From assembly GCA_951802425.1 (NCBI GenBank), contig OX637806.1:868001-932000 (forward strand): DNA of 64,000 nucleotides, in the 5' to 3' direction. The translations under genes were made by a program, and so were the position numbers. Source of the DNA: Clavaria fumosa (lineage: Eukaryota; Basidiomycota; Agaricomycetes; Agaricales; Clavariaceae). Shown here in pieces: positions 22,014-33,742 of the stretch (position 1 is its first letter; each line of letters opens with the position of its first letter). The notes beneath the pieces were generated by a model that saw nothing but the letters and a program-made list of their open reading frames with translations, did not search any database and was not told the DNA's origin.

Positions 22014-22870
22014 GGAATTCAGAAGAGGACGCGTAGAAGTGTAGCTTTGGGGGAAAGAGGATAGAGGAGCATGATGCTAGCGACGTCGCATAAATACCCG
22101 AGCCGAGTCACCCATAAAATCGCGAGACGCGACGCGTCTCTTTGTGCCACTTAGTTTCTGGAAACTGTCCTTGGAAGCTTAGCATGTGTTCTTTTGAATC
22201 GAGCCACTCATCTTACCACAAAGAGGAAGAACAAATCCACAGTACATCCACTGTGCATCCACAAGCTGTGTGGGAGCGAACCAGAGCATCGGAGCATCGG
22301 AAGAAAGGGAGACAGGGCGGCACACAAGCTGTACTTGAGTGCGTACTAGCAAGGACGGCGGAATCATCCGCGGAATCCGTTCTCTTATCCGCAGGTGTTG
22401 CACCTTAGCGACGGCTTGAATATGGGCGGTTGTTGAACGGCACTGCAACTGAATTGGTTCCTGGATCCCCTTTGTGCGCCACAAGCCACAAGATACTAAA
22501 GCGGATAGACAAAGGGTTGTCGAGTCATATATGGGATTAAGCCACCTGACTCGGGGCTCACTAGAAAAAAAATTGAACCAAGAAGTTTTTGAATCACGTC
22601 TACAGTACTGCATATCAAATATTCAAGAACCGTTGTAGCATACAAGATATACAGATAACGATACAGAAAGCAGACGGGGGAAAAATAGAAGACCAGAGTT
22701 TGAGCAATGCATCAGAACAACACATCATGCGCATGATGGACAGGACGAGGAGAAAAAGAAATTCCACAAGAGCAATGGTATTTTCTGAGGTGAATAACAT
22801 TTATAGGGGTGATGAGAGGAAAGGGAGTAAAGGGAAGTGGGAAAAATCAGAGGCATTTTTATCGACCTCG
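22014..22870. other. Intergenic region
   Basis: No supported gene. It lies between the start of the zinc-domain gene and the 3' end of SNF5, both on the minus strand, and should contain the promoter of the former and the terminator of the latter. Confidence 0.45.
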
Positions 22871-25800
22871 TCAAGCAGCCTTGCCATTCACGCGATCGTT
22901 CACTCGGTGGCGGTGTAGACGATTTTTAAGATGGACTTCAAAGTTGGTGAGCGTCTCGCCTGGACCAGGGGTATACAGCTAACGGCCAGGATTCAGACAC
23001 AAATCTCACATGTAACGAGGATGTCTCTCACTTTTCCTGGACAATCCACGCACTTGACACGCCACGGCAGCGTATTATCGGACTTCTTCACGCTGAGCTC
23101 GAATCTGTCATCCGGATACTTGGCCTGCATCGCTCGCATCACGTTCGAGAGCCATTGTGGCGGCGACGGCTGTTGCTTAACAGCTTCAGTGAGCAAAAAG
23201 CGAGGGGGTACGGAGGGAATGTGGCAAACACCCGGTTGTGAGCTTACCCATGATGATGATGGCTTAGAAGGGCTCGACGTTGGCGCCACGGGCTCGCCCG
23301 TAGAAAGCGCGTGACTCGTTGGCTTATTACCGTGCTCCACTGGTGCAGAACTGGGTGGCGGCGCCCCGCCATGGCTTGTCCCGTTGAGCTTCACTTTCAT
23401 CGCGAGTGGCGGCTCAGAACCGCTCGTCGTGCTGGAGGCGGGCGACGCAGGCCGCTCTTCCTCATGAGGTGCAGCCGCAACAGACTGCGCGCTTTTCGGT
23501 GGCTGGCTCGGCGCCTCTGCCTTCTGACGAGGCGTCGGGGTGTCCGCCTGATCCTCGACTGGCGTCGCGGCAGCGGAAGTCAACGCGCGCAACGCGGCCG
23601 CCGCCCCCTTCTTCTTGGACACCGGCTTAACCACCTCCGTCTCATTGATAAGGTTGAGGTGGTGATCCGGGTCACGGCTGTATTCCACAGGCCGTGGGCG
23701 CCGATGGCGATGCCAGAATTTGCCGCAAGTGCCGCACTGCGACTTGTCTCCGAGCGGTCCCTTCCGCCGTCCGATCGCAATGCTGTCTGGGCATCCACAA
23801 TTTGAACAGTGCCAGACGCCGTCGACGTAATTGGCGTGCTGGCCATCCGCATACTCCTTCTCCTTCGCCTCCCTCTCAAGCTCCTTCGCCCTCTTGTGTG
23901 TCATCGCCGGCTTGGCCTTACTCTCTGGAGGAGCGGTGCTGGCAGGAGCAGGGGCAGACGTGGAAGGTTCAGGTTCAGCATTACTCGGGACAACGGCAGG
24001 CTCCACAGCCGTCGACGGTATGGGAGCCACCACATGCGCGCGTGCACGCAGCACAGAAGGCGGGATAGGCGGGGCCTTGAACAATCCCTTCGCCTTCTTC
24101 TCCTTCACTACCTGTGTAGGCTGAGGCGCGAGCGGCTGCTGCGTCTGCGACAGCATTGGCTGGCCGTTCTCAGACGCGATCATGTTGGCGATCGTGTGCG
24201 ATGCCGCTGCCGCAGCAGCCCGCCGTGTAGGCGGCGCTGCGGAGGCCGCGGCTAGCGCAAGGGTCGCCGAGTCCAGATCAGGGAAGCCGATCGCCGGCGT
24301 CCGGTACGTGCGTATCGGCTCGCGGTCAGGCAACGCGATGCCCCTCCGTCCTCGCGTGTTTCGCTTGCGGCGCTTATTCGCCTCCTTGTCCCGTTCCTTC
24401 TCATTGCGCTCGATCTCGCCGTCGCTCAGGTAGTTGAGTATCGGCGTGAAGGACTGTACTTGGTCCATGGGACGAGCACCTGTCATGACGTTGGGGAGGA
24501 AAGAGGTGCGGAGATCTTCGTCTTGTGAAAGGCTGCCCTCTGCAGGATAGCCGACGAGGAAGAGCGACTTGTGATATGTCTGGACCTGTTCCCGGATGGC
24601 GTGTGCAATGGCAGTTCTGTCAAAATGTTAAATTCGATTTTCTCGATCAGGGAATGGCGACGCGTCTCACGCGAACTCTCCACCGAGACCAAGCTCCTCA
24701 CAATATACCCTCGCGAAACGCTCAGGTGACGACGTGTCGTTGGTGACATCCCACTCGAACTGATCATCGAGCTTCATGGCACCAATGATAATATCCAGCT
24801 GAGCGCATTGAAGAGATACCCGCGTCAATCATCAGAGACGTGGACAGAACATAGTAGACAGACCTTAATCAGCACGCGCATGTCGTCCTGCATCACATCA
24901 TCGTCCACACAGAACGCGCCAAGCTCCATTGGCTCGTCCTCGTCCACCACGGCCCCCTTATGTTTTTTCCTATCCAATTTCCTCTTACAGAACCTCACGC
25001 TCCCCGGATAACTTCGCAGACGCTTGCGCCATGCCTCCCACCACGCGACGCTCTCCTCACCCAGCATGCCATTACACAGAACATCCTCCGCTATCGTCTC
25101 GCCCTCATCCCCGTCAGGGAAGAAGCTCGAGTGCGCCTTGAAATCACTCAGCTGGTCCTGTATTGACTTGACGATTACGCTGTGGCAACTCGACGGTAAC
25201 GAGTAGTCGTCCACTATCGACTGCGCGAAATTCTCCGGTGTCACGATTGGGTCTGCAATTGTTGAATGAAAACTCTGCGTCCCACAAGTTGAGTGGGGAC
25301 CTGACTGACCGTTCAGATTCCATACAAAAGCGTCTCGCATTTTATGATGATCGACATCAAATTCGAGCCGTATTGGCACAAGCTGTTCAGACCGATTCGC
25401 GTCCTCAGAGCTAATCTTCCCCGGCCTGCATCTCTACGCATCAGCAAACAAACGGACCCGACTCGCCCGAGGGCTAAAGTGGCCCACTCACAATTTCAGC
25501 CCTTCTCTCCTTCCAGGCTTCTTCCTCTCCCTCCCGTCCTTATCCTTTGTTCTCCTTGGATACCTCACCTCAAACACCTCCCTCGTTCTCCCCCTCCTCC
25601 CACCCGCCGCATTCATCCAATCCCTTGCCCCGCGCTCCCACCAAGGTGCCCGGCTCGGCGCAGCCACTGCCCTCATCTCCTCCACCATGCGCTCCTTCAT
25701 GCGCCGATACACCCCCTCGTACTCGCGATCACGCACCATCCATCCCTGCACACTCGCCACCTCTGCTGCTGACAGCGCTGGTATCGCACGCGCCGACTCG

Positions 25801-27932
25801 GCTAGCGGCACCACCGTAACACGCGTCACAGCCGGGTTCACCTTCGCCCCGCCGGGCACTAGCTGTTGCTGCTGCGCGGTGTCCTTTGTCGGCGACGACA
25901 CGTCCATACCCGCGCCTAGCCGTAAGGCCCCGCTGCCCCCAGCCCCACCAGCAGTCGACTCGTGCATCCCTCGAATCGGCGTCTGCGGCACCCCCGGCAC
26001 AGACGAAGATGCGGGCCCCGCACTTGACTGCCTCACGAGTGGCACGGACATCCCGGCTAGGTGCGGGAGCGCGTGCTGCGCGGGCATCCTCTGCATTGGC
26101 GTGGGCGTCTGTGGGGTTGGCGGCGCGTGCTGCGCGTACCCCGAGGGCCGCTGGGGCGTCCTCGGCTCCGTTGTCATCACGCCCATTCCCATCCCCATCC
26201 GCTGCTGCTGCTGTTGTTGTTCCGAAAGCGCGATCATGTTCATGCTCGGCGGTGGCGGATGCGACGACTGGCGTATGGGGCTCGAGCCCGACGGCGGGAA
26301 GCCGTTCATGCTGCTCCCGCCGCTCACGTTGACGTTCAGGGACGGCGGGCCCATCGAGCCAATCCGTGGCGATTCAGTCATCTTACGCTTCTGGCCCGCG
26401 CTTGAGTACGGCGACTGCGGCAGCGGCGAGGGCGACGCCGGGTGCGGTGGTTGCTGTTGATGCTGCTGCTGTTGCTGCGTAGGCGGCGCGCCCCCGAACT
26501 GCGGCGGGTAAGATAAGTTCTGCAGGTGGTTCGGGAGCGGTGAAGGTTGCGGTGGCTGCTGGGAGCCCGCGCGAGGCGGGTACGTCGTAGGCGTCTGCGC
26601 GTGAGTCGGGGTTTGCTGTATTGGTGCATTAGGAGGGAGTTGTGGGAGTTGCGCGGATGTTTTCGTCGGCGAGGCCAACTGTGACTGAGCGGGAAACCCG
26701 TTTATGCCCATGCCTCCCATGCCTCCCACGGGGCCTATACCCATGCCGATGTTCCCCAAAGGCATATTTCCCATGCCCATATTCCCTCCGCCCATTCCCA
26801 TTCCCCCCATGCCCGCCACCGCAGGACTCATGCCAATGCCTGTATTGGTCATCCCGCCCATCCCCATCCCCAACGCCATGTTGTTCCCCATCCCTCCAGC
26901 CACGTTCACCCCCATCCCCGGCATGCCACCCATGCCCAGTTGCGAGAGACCGTCATTGCCGGCGGCCGCCATGCGACTCTCCGGCCGTCCCGTGCTCGAC
27001 TGCGCGGAGGTCGGGCGTATCATCAAGTTCTGTTGATGCACGGGCGCAGGGGGTGGAGGGGGGGCGGCGCCGTCGCCGCCGAACTGCTGCAACATCGCCT
27101 GCATTTGTTGCATTTGCATCTGCTGCTTCCTACGCGCTTGGATCTGCGCAATATGTTCAGACGTGAGCGAGCCCATCCCAGCACCCATAGCGGCGGGGTT
27201 CATGTTCGTGTTCGTGTTGGGTGGGAGATTCGCGTTGAGTGGGACGGTGTTGGTGTTCAGAGGAACGTTTGGGTTTAACGAAAAATTCGCGTTCACGGGC
27301 ATGTTTGGATCGAGGCCCATAGACAGCGACATCGGATTGATGCCCCCGCCACCAGCGCCGCCGAGCCCATTTATCATCATAGGTTGATGCTGTGGCTGCT
27401 GCTGGTGTTGCTGGTGTTGCTGATGTGGGTGCTGCTGCTGGTGCTGGTGCTGCTGTTGCGACGGTTGGTGTTGCTGTGGCTGCTGCTGCTGCAGTTGTTG
27501 TTGCGGATGTTGAAGCATTAACGCGGGGTTGATGCCCATGCCCATACCCGACGAGTTCATCACGTTCATATTGGCATTCACGGTGCCCATGCCACCGATG
27601 CCGTTCATGGGCCCCATCATGCCATTCATATTGCCCACGCCCATGTTGACGTTGCTGGTCAATTGGGCAGGGTTGACCATGGCACCGGCCGCGGAAGGGT
27701 TTGCAGCATACGTTGAGTGTTGGAACTTCTGGGGCTGATGATAGAGCACGGAGGGATCGAGGGCGCCTTGTGCGAGGCCATGGGACGGCTGGGAGGGCGG
27801 GCGTTGCGGGAGGGACGAGGAGGACGCCAAGGGCTGATGCGTCTGAGCAGGCTGCTGCGACTGCTGCTGTTGCTGTTGCTGTTGCTGTGGAAGCTGGTAG
27901 GATGTATGCGCCTGATAAAGGTTAGGGTTCAT
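22871..27932 (-). CDS. SNF5: SNF5/SMARCB1-type subunit of the SWI/SNF chromatin remodeller
   Basis: Spliced model complement(join(22871..22978,23032..24616,24671..24798,24864..25252,25310..25425,25492..27932)), 1588 aa. A long N-terminal part rich in Gln, Met, Gly, Asn and Pro with poly-Q runs is followed by the SNF5 domain with its two repeats: VPIRLEFDVDHHKMRDAFVW...FAQSIVDDY and MRVLIKLDIIIGAMKLDDQF...RVYCEELGLG. Next comes a GATA-like finger CSNCGCPDS..GKSQCGTCGKF-type region, and a conserved tail (WRVKCVDCPGKLYTPGPGET). The protein helps anchor the remodelling ATPase to nucleosomes. A 72-bp stretch (23176-23247) looks like an additional in-frame intron (gtaagc...ag); removing it would give 1564 aa. 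The finger after the SNF5 domain is usual for basidiomycete forms. Confidence 0.94.
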
Positions 27933-29210
27933 AGCCCGCGAAGGTCGCGTCTACCGTAATTGGGGCGAATCGTCAGCGATCTTGGGGTTGCTGTGCCACG
28001 CGCGTGGAACGAAACACGGTAACCTACTCTGTTGCACTAGACTGCGGGAGGGGGACGTGGCAGCGTTCAGAGCGCGTGGGGGACTGCTGTGTGTGGGAAA
28101 TGGGGTTAGGGGATAATGACGCGGAGGGGGAGGGGATGGTGAGCGGCGGCGACGCGCGGGACGGTGAGGAAGGGGATAATGAGGGTAACGCACGGACCAC
28201 GCTGTGGCGGGGAGGGGGCTATGAAAAGGGTGAAATGCTTACGTTTACTGAAAGGAGTAGATCGCGGACAGCCGAAAGCGGGTTGAGAGTGGATCCGAGA
28301 GGGGCGCGGTATTGAGGCAAAGGGAGTGGGACAGTCAAATGGCAGCGCTGGGACTCCGAGACAAGTCACTGTTTGATTAGAATCGTTTTTGCACAGTTTG
28401 TGAATGATTGGCTATGTGTGGTGGGTACTCGTCAGCAGTGAGTGTATGTGTTCCCCCTCTCTCCCTCTCCGTAGAGAGAAGAGACAGTAAAATACAGTCT
28501 GTCTTGAACGACAGAAAGTGTACTGCAACTGTAATAAAATGGCAATGAAATCAAATAACGATGAAAGCAGCAAAGAGATAGATACAGAGCAGAGTCACGC
28601 CGAAATCGTGACGCGAAGGGCCAGGGCAAAGGGTTGTTTGTCACGTCACATCCACCAAACGTTGTTGCACATCCATATCGTCTCTTCCATGGGGAGGAAA
28701 AGACACCAACAACAGGGGGGAGGGGACCACAATGGAGGGAGGGAAAAAAGGGAGAGCGGCCAAATGTCGTATCAAAAAAAGGGGTGGGGAGTCTAGACGG
28801 CTTTAATCGCTGCAATCATTCATTTTTACTCTCCTTCGCCCCCCCCCCGACCCGGCTGTCGAGGGGGAAAAATAATAATTGGATCTTAGATTGCTAATGC
28901 CATATCCGATCTGACAGAGAATGGCCCCGTCTCTCCGCAAATGCGTCAGCAACCACGCATATATACGCTATGATCTCCGTGTGAGTCAGGAGTGGAACGC
29001 CACCACGAAATCGTACATGCGGGTAGTGTCGTGTCTTGGGAACACCCCCCACCACCCCTGAATCTAAACAGCAAATGCCGGCGCGACGGACAGGATGCTG
29101 GAAACAAGGAAGTCCGTTCCCGTGCGGCCTCTGCCAGCAATGCCCATTAAGTTTCATCACATGCCCATCAGAATGGAACAACCCACCAGAATCGTCGCTT
29201 ACAGCAATGT
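27933..29210. other. Intergenic region between bL32m and SNF5
   Basis: Purine/pyrimidine-skewed and GC-rich near the SNF5 start, with a poly-C run near 28842. No coding frame is supported. It should hold the SNF5 promoter and the 3' end of bL32m. Confidence 0.45.
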
Positions 29211-29631
29211 CTACTCCTTCGTACCTTCCCGTATCTGCTTTTTCCATCCTCGACTCAATTCCGAGTAGCAGTTTGGACAAAGATGGTGCCCCAACTTGGG
29301 CGAACCGCACGCCGGACAGCTCACAATACCTGCCACCATAAGGGATAAAGGTCAGAACAACAAAAATTACTCGATCACACGCACTTCGCTTATCCTTCAA
29401 CCCTTTATTAGCACTTCGCATCGCCTTGCGCGAGTGGGATATTTTCTTTTTTGGCACAGCCAAGACGAGCGGCGGGAAAAGGGCGCCCAAGACAGACTGG
29501 ATGCTCGGAAACAACGAGGCTCGCCAGAGTGCCGGAGCAGCAAACAGCGACGGAGAGAAGGCGGCTATCATCGCCGCCACACCGCCCATCCGCAGCCGAG
29601 GCGATGACAGAAACGGCTGCAACAATAGCAT
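29211..29631 (-). CDS. MRPL32: Mitochondrial large-subunit ribosomal protein bL32m
   Basis: Spliced model complement(join(29211..29329,29385..29631)), 121 aa, one 55-bp intron in phase 1. A hydrophobic/Ser-Ala-rich N-terminus acts as mitochondrial targeting sequence; the mature start is the classic VPKKKISHSRKAMRSANKGL followed by the zinc-binding CPACGSPKLGHHLCPNC and a short basic tail. Precursors of this family are cleaved just before the VPKKK-type motif by the m-AAA protease. Three in-frame ATGs lie near the start; the first is used here. Confidence 0.92.
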
Positions 29632-29703
29632 TCCCTTGCAGCTCAGTCAAATGCCAAGTCCGGAGGTCACGGTCCAAGACGAAGGATCGTCCACTCACAA
29701 AAG

Positions 29704-29722
29704 CACGTGATCTTTACACGTG
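29704..29722. promoter_or_regulatory. Paired CACGTG boxes in a divergent promoter
   Basis: CACGTG at 29704-29709 and 29717-29722, between the start codons of bL32m (29631, minus) and the next gene (29748, plus), which are 116 bp apart. Probably a shared bidirectional promoter. Confidence 0.5.
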
Positions 29723-29747
29723 ACTTGACGCGTTCTGCGCCTCGGTG

Positions 29748-30701
29748 ATGTCATGTCATTCAAATGGCCGTACTCCTCACGCTATGACTACCATGAGCTC
29801 CTCACCTACCCCGCTGTCCTCCTCCCCTCCCATACAACACGCTCCGCCAGACAATCACAACATCCTCGCCAGATTACATGACCGCACCCCCGCCTCGCCC
29901 GCTGCTACCACCCACACAACGCCGCCCCCACCAACGACAGCAGCACCCACCAAAGACGAACGCCGCCCCGCTCCCGCCGATCTTATCGGCAACAAGTTCC
30001 CTTCGTTTGACCACGAGAGCGCTGTCGTCGTGCCATACAACCACGAGCTCGACATGGACGCGCTCTTCTCGCAGCGTGAGCGTGCCTTTGCTTCTAGCAG
30101 AACGGTCTCTTTCTTTGGACGCGCATACAATGCGGGCCCTCATCTTGGAGCCGCATGGAGAACCTCGAGGACTCTCAATCTACAGCTCATACACCTCCGC
30201 ACACCCTCTGACAAATCCTTTTACTAACTCTCACAACCAGAGCTCACCGAAAAGCTATTTGACGTCCTCATGGAGGCGCACGCCTGGGCCGCCTTTCGCC
30301 CGGCTCACGAGACCGCCGCCGCCGCCCAGAAGTTCAATGGCGAGATCAAAACACTCATGGACTTCGAGAAAGACCAAGGCGAGTCTCCCCCACCCATTGC
30401 CTCGGCCTTTTCTTGGGGTACGCGGGGTTTCTCTCTTCTTTTGTATTGCTTCGCAAACTTTTTTTTTTCACTCGTTTGATATCTCCTTTCTCACCACTGA
30501 CAACCACCCTATACCACACCTATACCACTCTCGTTGCATTTCGAACGACCAACATCATTCCCGTTTCCAAATAAAAATAACAACAAAAATCTTACAGAGC
30601 GGACGCGCGCGCGTCTGAACGCATTCGTCCTGCAGATCAAGTCGGCGCTCGCGGCTTTGACCGGCCGGTCTCTCGGGACGCCAGGCGCGTACGCGGCGTG
30701 A
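29748..30701 (+). CDS. Small unknown protein
   Basis: Spliced model join(29748..30075,30241..30378,30598..30701), 189 aa. Intron 1 is 165 bp with a textbook branch site (tactaac) before cacaaccag. Intron 2 is 219 bp and begins AAG|GCGAGT, i.e. a GC..AG intron. The N-terminal half is Pro/Thr-rich and disordered; the second half is helical and charged (QLTEKLFDVLMEAHAWAAF, GEIKTLMDFEKDQERTRARL, ALAALTGRSLG) and could form a coiled coil. The ATG at 29784 is an alternative start. No family is recognised. It shares a short promoter with bL32m. Confidence 0.55.
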
Positions 30702-31274
30702 CGGCAAGCTTCGAGAAAGATTGTGCTCACCGTTTGTCTTTCTGTCTCTGTTCTCTCTCTCGTTGCATTTTTTCTCGGATGGGCTTCTTTCATTGGTCTT
30801 GCCAGTGCCGCTTGTGCTGCTTGTGCTTGTTCTTCTGGGTGGTAGACTGCCACACACACTTGGCGAATAAGAATCCGTTCTGCTAACTGAGATCGAGGCG
30901 GGATATTTTGTACTAGTCTGGACAAGACAAGCGTTTCTGTGTTTTCTCTTATTAAGTATCCAGCTGCAATCATATGTCGTTTGTCCCAGCGTGTCCTGCA
31001 CCGTCCACTTCGCGCCACGGGCCCTCACGAGAACCACACAGCCCGCATACAGGCCCTCCTCCGCTCGAGGACGTCGAGGATCAGCATCATTCATAAGCCG
31101 CGCTCAGTCATGATTGGTCTCACCCGACTCATCGGTCTTGCTATCCATGCCAATATCAAAATACAAGTTCCGCTACACAAGTGCAATTCGCAGCTCAGAA
31201 CACATGTCCATGCATGCCCACCAACCAACCACAACTCTCCAGGCACATACGTCCGGAGCAACCAGCTCCCCGAG
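30702..31274. other. Intergenic region between convergent genes
   Basis: 3' flanks of the small plus-strand gene and of aldehyde dehydrogenase on the minus strand. No coding frame is supported. Confidence 0.5.
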
Positions 31275-33474
31275 CTACAATTCCATGCCAGCGTTGATGT
31301 GCACGGCCTTGATCGCGGTGTACCTAGCGCGTTGGCGAAACCCACAATCATCAGACGAACTCCCGCACCGCAGGCAGAAGAACAAAACAGGAGACCAACG
31401 CACGTGTCCAGGGCGTACTCGCCCATCTCGCGGCCGATCCCAGACTGCTTGTACCCACCAAATGGCATCGAGATGTCTGTCGGCAAGATGCAGTTCACCT
31501 TGTCCAGAGGGAAAGGAAAAAAAACTGTCAATCCCTGCCAAAGAGGAAAGCAAGAAAGGGAAAAAATACACAACGCACCCACACCGTCCCAGCCTCCATG
31601 GCGTTGGAGACACGTATCGCCCGTGCGATGTTCTGCGTGAAGACAGCCGCCCCCAGGCCGTATGTCGTATCATTCGCTTGCTCGATCGCGTCTGCAGACG
31701 TTGCCAATCCAGAATCATAATTACCGAATGGAGGAAAGGTGATGAGGGGCCCTCGCACCAGCTTCGTCCTTGAATTTGATGACGACGGCCACCGGCCCGA
31801 AGATCTCCTCTCGCACGATCTGCATGGTGGGCGTCACGTCTGTGAAGATGGTCGGCTCAATGTAGTAGCCCTCCTGCCCGTGACGCGTGCCGCCGAGATG
31901 GAGCCGCGCGCCGTCCCGTTTCCCCGACTCAATGAAATCCATGACGCGCTGGTGGGGTTAACAAGTTGTCTTTAGCTGGAGTGGAACCCTGAGGGCAGCT
32001 GGGACAGAGAGGGGCCGGTACTGACGTTGAATTGGGCCTGCGACACTTGCGGCCCGTGGAAGACTGTCGGCTGGAATGGGTCGCCAATGTTCAATGCCTT
32101 AGCAACGGCTGTGAATCCTTCTATGAAACGATCATAGATGCCTTCCTGAACGAAGATCCTTGAGCCGGCGATGCACGTCTGACCGACATTAAAGCTTCAC
32201 ATCGGGTGGATTATACAAATCAGCTGAGAACCACCAAGAGAAGGAGAAGAGCAACGCACAAGATACCATGTGCGGCCCACTTGATCGCCTGCGCCAGTTC
32301 CGCATCGTCGAAGATGATGTTGGGAGACTTGCCCCCAAGCTCCAGCGTCACCGGCTTCAAGTTGCTCTTGGCGGCCGCTTCCATGATTTTGCGACCCGTA
32401 AGGGTACTCCCCGTGAAGGCGACCTTCATGATGCGCGGGTGCTCGGAGATTGCTTGCCCAGCGGTGCTTCCGTAACCCGGCAGGATGTTAACGACGCCCG
32501 CGGGGAAGCCGGCTTCGTTGATGAGTGCCGCGAAGCGCAGCGCGGTCAGCGGGGTCACCTCAGACGGCTTGAGCACGATGGTGTTGCCGGTGGCCAGCGC
32601 GGGCGCAATTTTGCTCGCTACCATGAGCACTGCGCTTGACATGGGAAGCGGAAGGTCAGGCGAGCATGGCAGAGAACTCACAAGGGAAGTTCCATGGTGT
32701 GATTTGGCCCTGAACTTTGTCAGTATAGATCGCGCAAATAATCATTCGGGGTGTGCTCACCACGACACCTATTGGTTCGCGTCTCGTGTATCGCAAGAAT
32801 GATTCGCTCTAGAAGAGTGGGTGTAAATGCGGAGCCAGAGCATCACACGCTGTTCTCACCTCAACTGACTTGCCATAGATTTTATCTGCCCAACCCGCGT
32901 AGTACCTCAAACAAATAATCGAATGTGCCAGATCGACGACCTTGGCGTGGCCATAACTCTTGCCTAGGGATATCAACACCATCCATCAACCAAAGTCTAA
33001 GGACACATTGAAGGAAAGAGGCGAGAGAACGACAGACCAACGTTCAACGTCTCCAACGCGGCCAGCTCGTCTGCGTGAAGTTCGACGAGATCCGCGAGCT
33101 TGTTCAGCAGTTTACCGCGCTCTGCGCCAGAGACTTTGAGGCCCCAAGACGTCTTGTACGCCGTTGTAGCTGCGTCGACTGCCATGTCGACATCTTCTTT
33201 AGAGGCGGCAGACACGGAAGTGATCACTTTCCCAGTGACTAGAGCGGACGAAGCTCGTTATTGGAGGGACTAGCCACTGCTACTCTAGCGCAAGTACCTG
33301 GATTGAAGACACTAAGGACACCATCAAATCCTGGCTAAATGCTATTAGACAACCAGCTTACTCAATCTTGTCATCCTTGTCGACGAACCGACCATTGATG
33401 AATATGCCAGTGTTTATAGTGGTGGTTCCTTTGTAAGAGGGGGTGTTGAAGACGTGACTGTATGTTGCGGTCAT
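31275..33474 (-). CDS. NAD(P)-dependent aldehyde dehydrogenase
   Basis: Twelve exons: complement(join(31275..31323,31404..31498,31579..31691,31759..31948,32026..32194,32260..32629,32682..32709,32761..32808,32860..32963,33038..33238,33298..33311,33362..33474)), 497 aa, the normal family length. It oxidises aldehydes to acids, usually in cytosol or mitochondria; no targeting sequence is obvious. Landmarks: N-terminal [51 protein letters not shown], the catalytic Glu in [12 protein letters not shown], the nucleophile Cys in [22 protein letters not shown] and the C-terminal [12 protein letters not shown]. Exon 2 is a 14-nt microexon (tgtcttcaatccag) that is needed to restore DVFNPVTG. All eleven introns are 50-80 bp. 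Confidence 0.95.
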
Positions 33475-33742
33475 ATCAAGAGGCAAGAGACTGACTACCC
33501 CACCGCAGACGTTGAGTAGCTTTTATATGACCGATCTGCGCTTGGACCATGTCGCTGCTAGAGCAAAGGCACCTGAGGTACGCAGAGAGTTTCATTTACC
33601 TACCCCACATTAAATTTGGAAATGACGTAATAGGCGGTACCTCTCAGATCTCAGATTTCTACATTCGATATTGCCATACTCATACTTCAACGCATCCACA
33701 AAGCATGTTGTTTCGAATAATGCAAGACACCGCTACTACAAA

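Noticed and set aside
25687..26460. Plus-strand frame of 257 codons opposite SNF5 exon 1
   Set aside because: Arises from the low-complexity Gly/Met/Pro/Gln coding of SNF5; the SNF5 strand has conserved domains and splice sites.
30939..31640. Plus-strand frame of 233 codons opposite aldehyde dehydrogenase
   Set aside because: Overlaps the 3' exons and introns of a well-supported gene; no domain.
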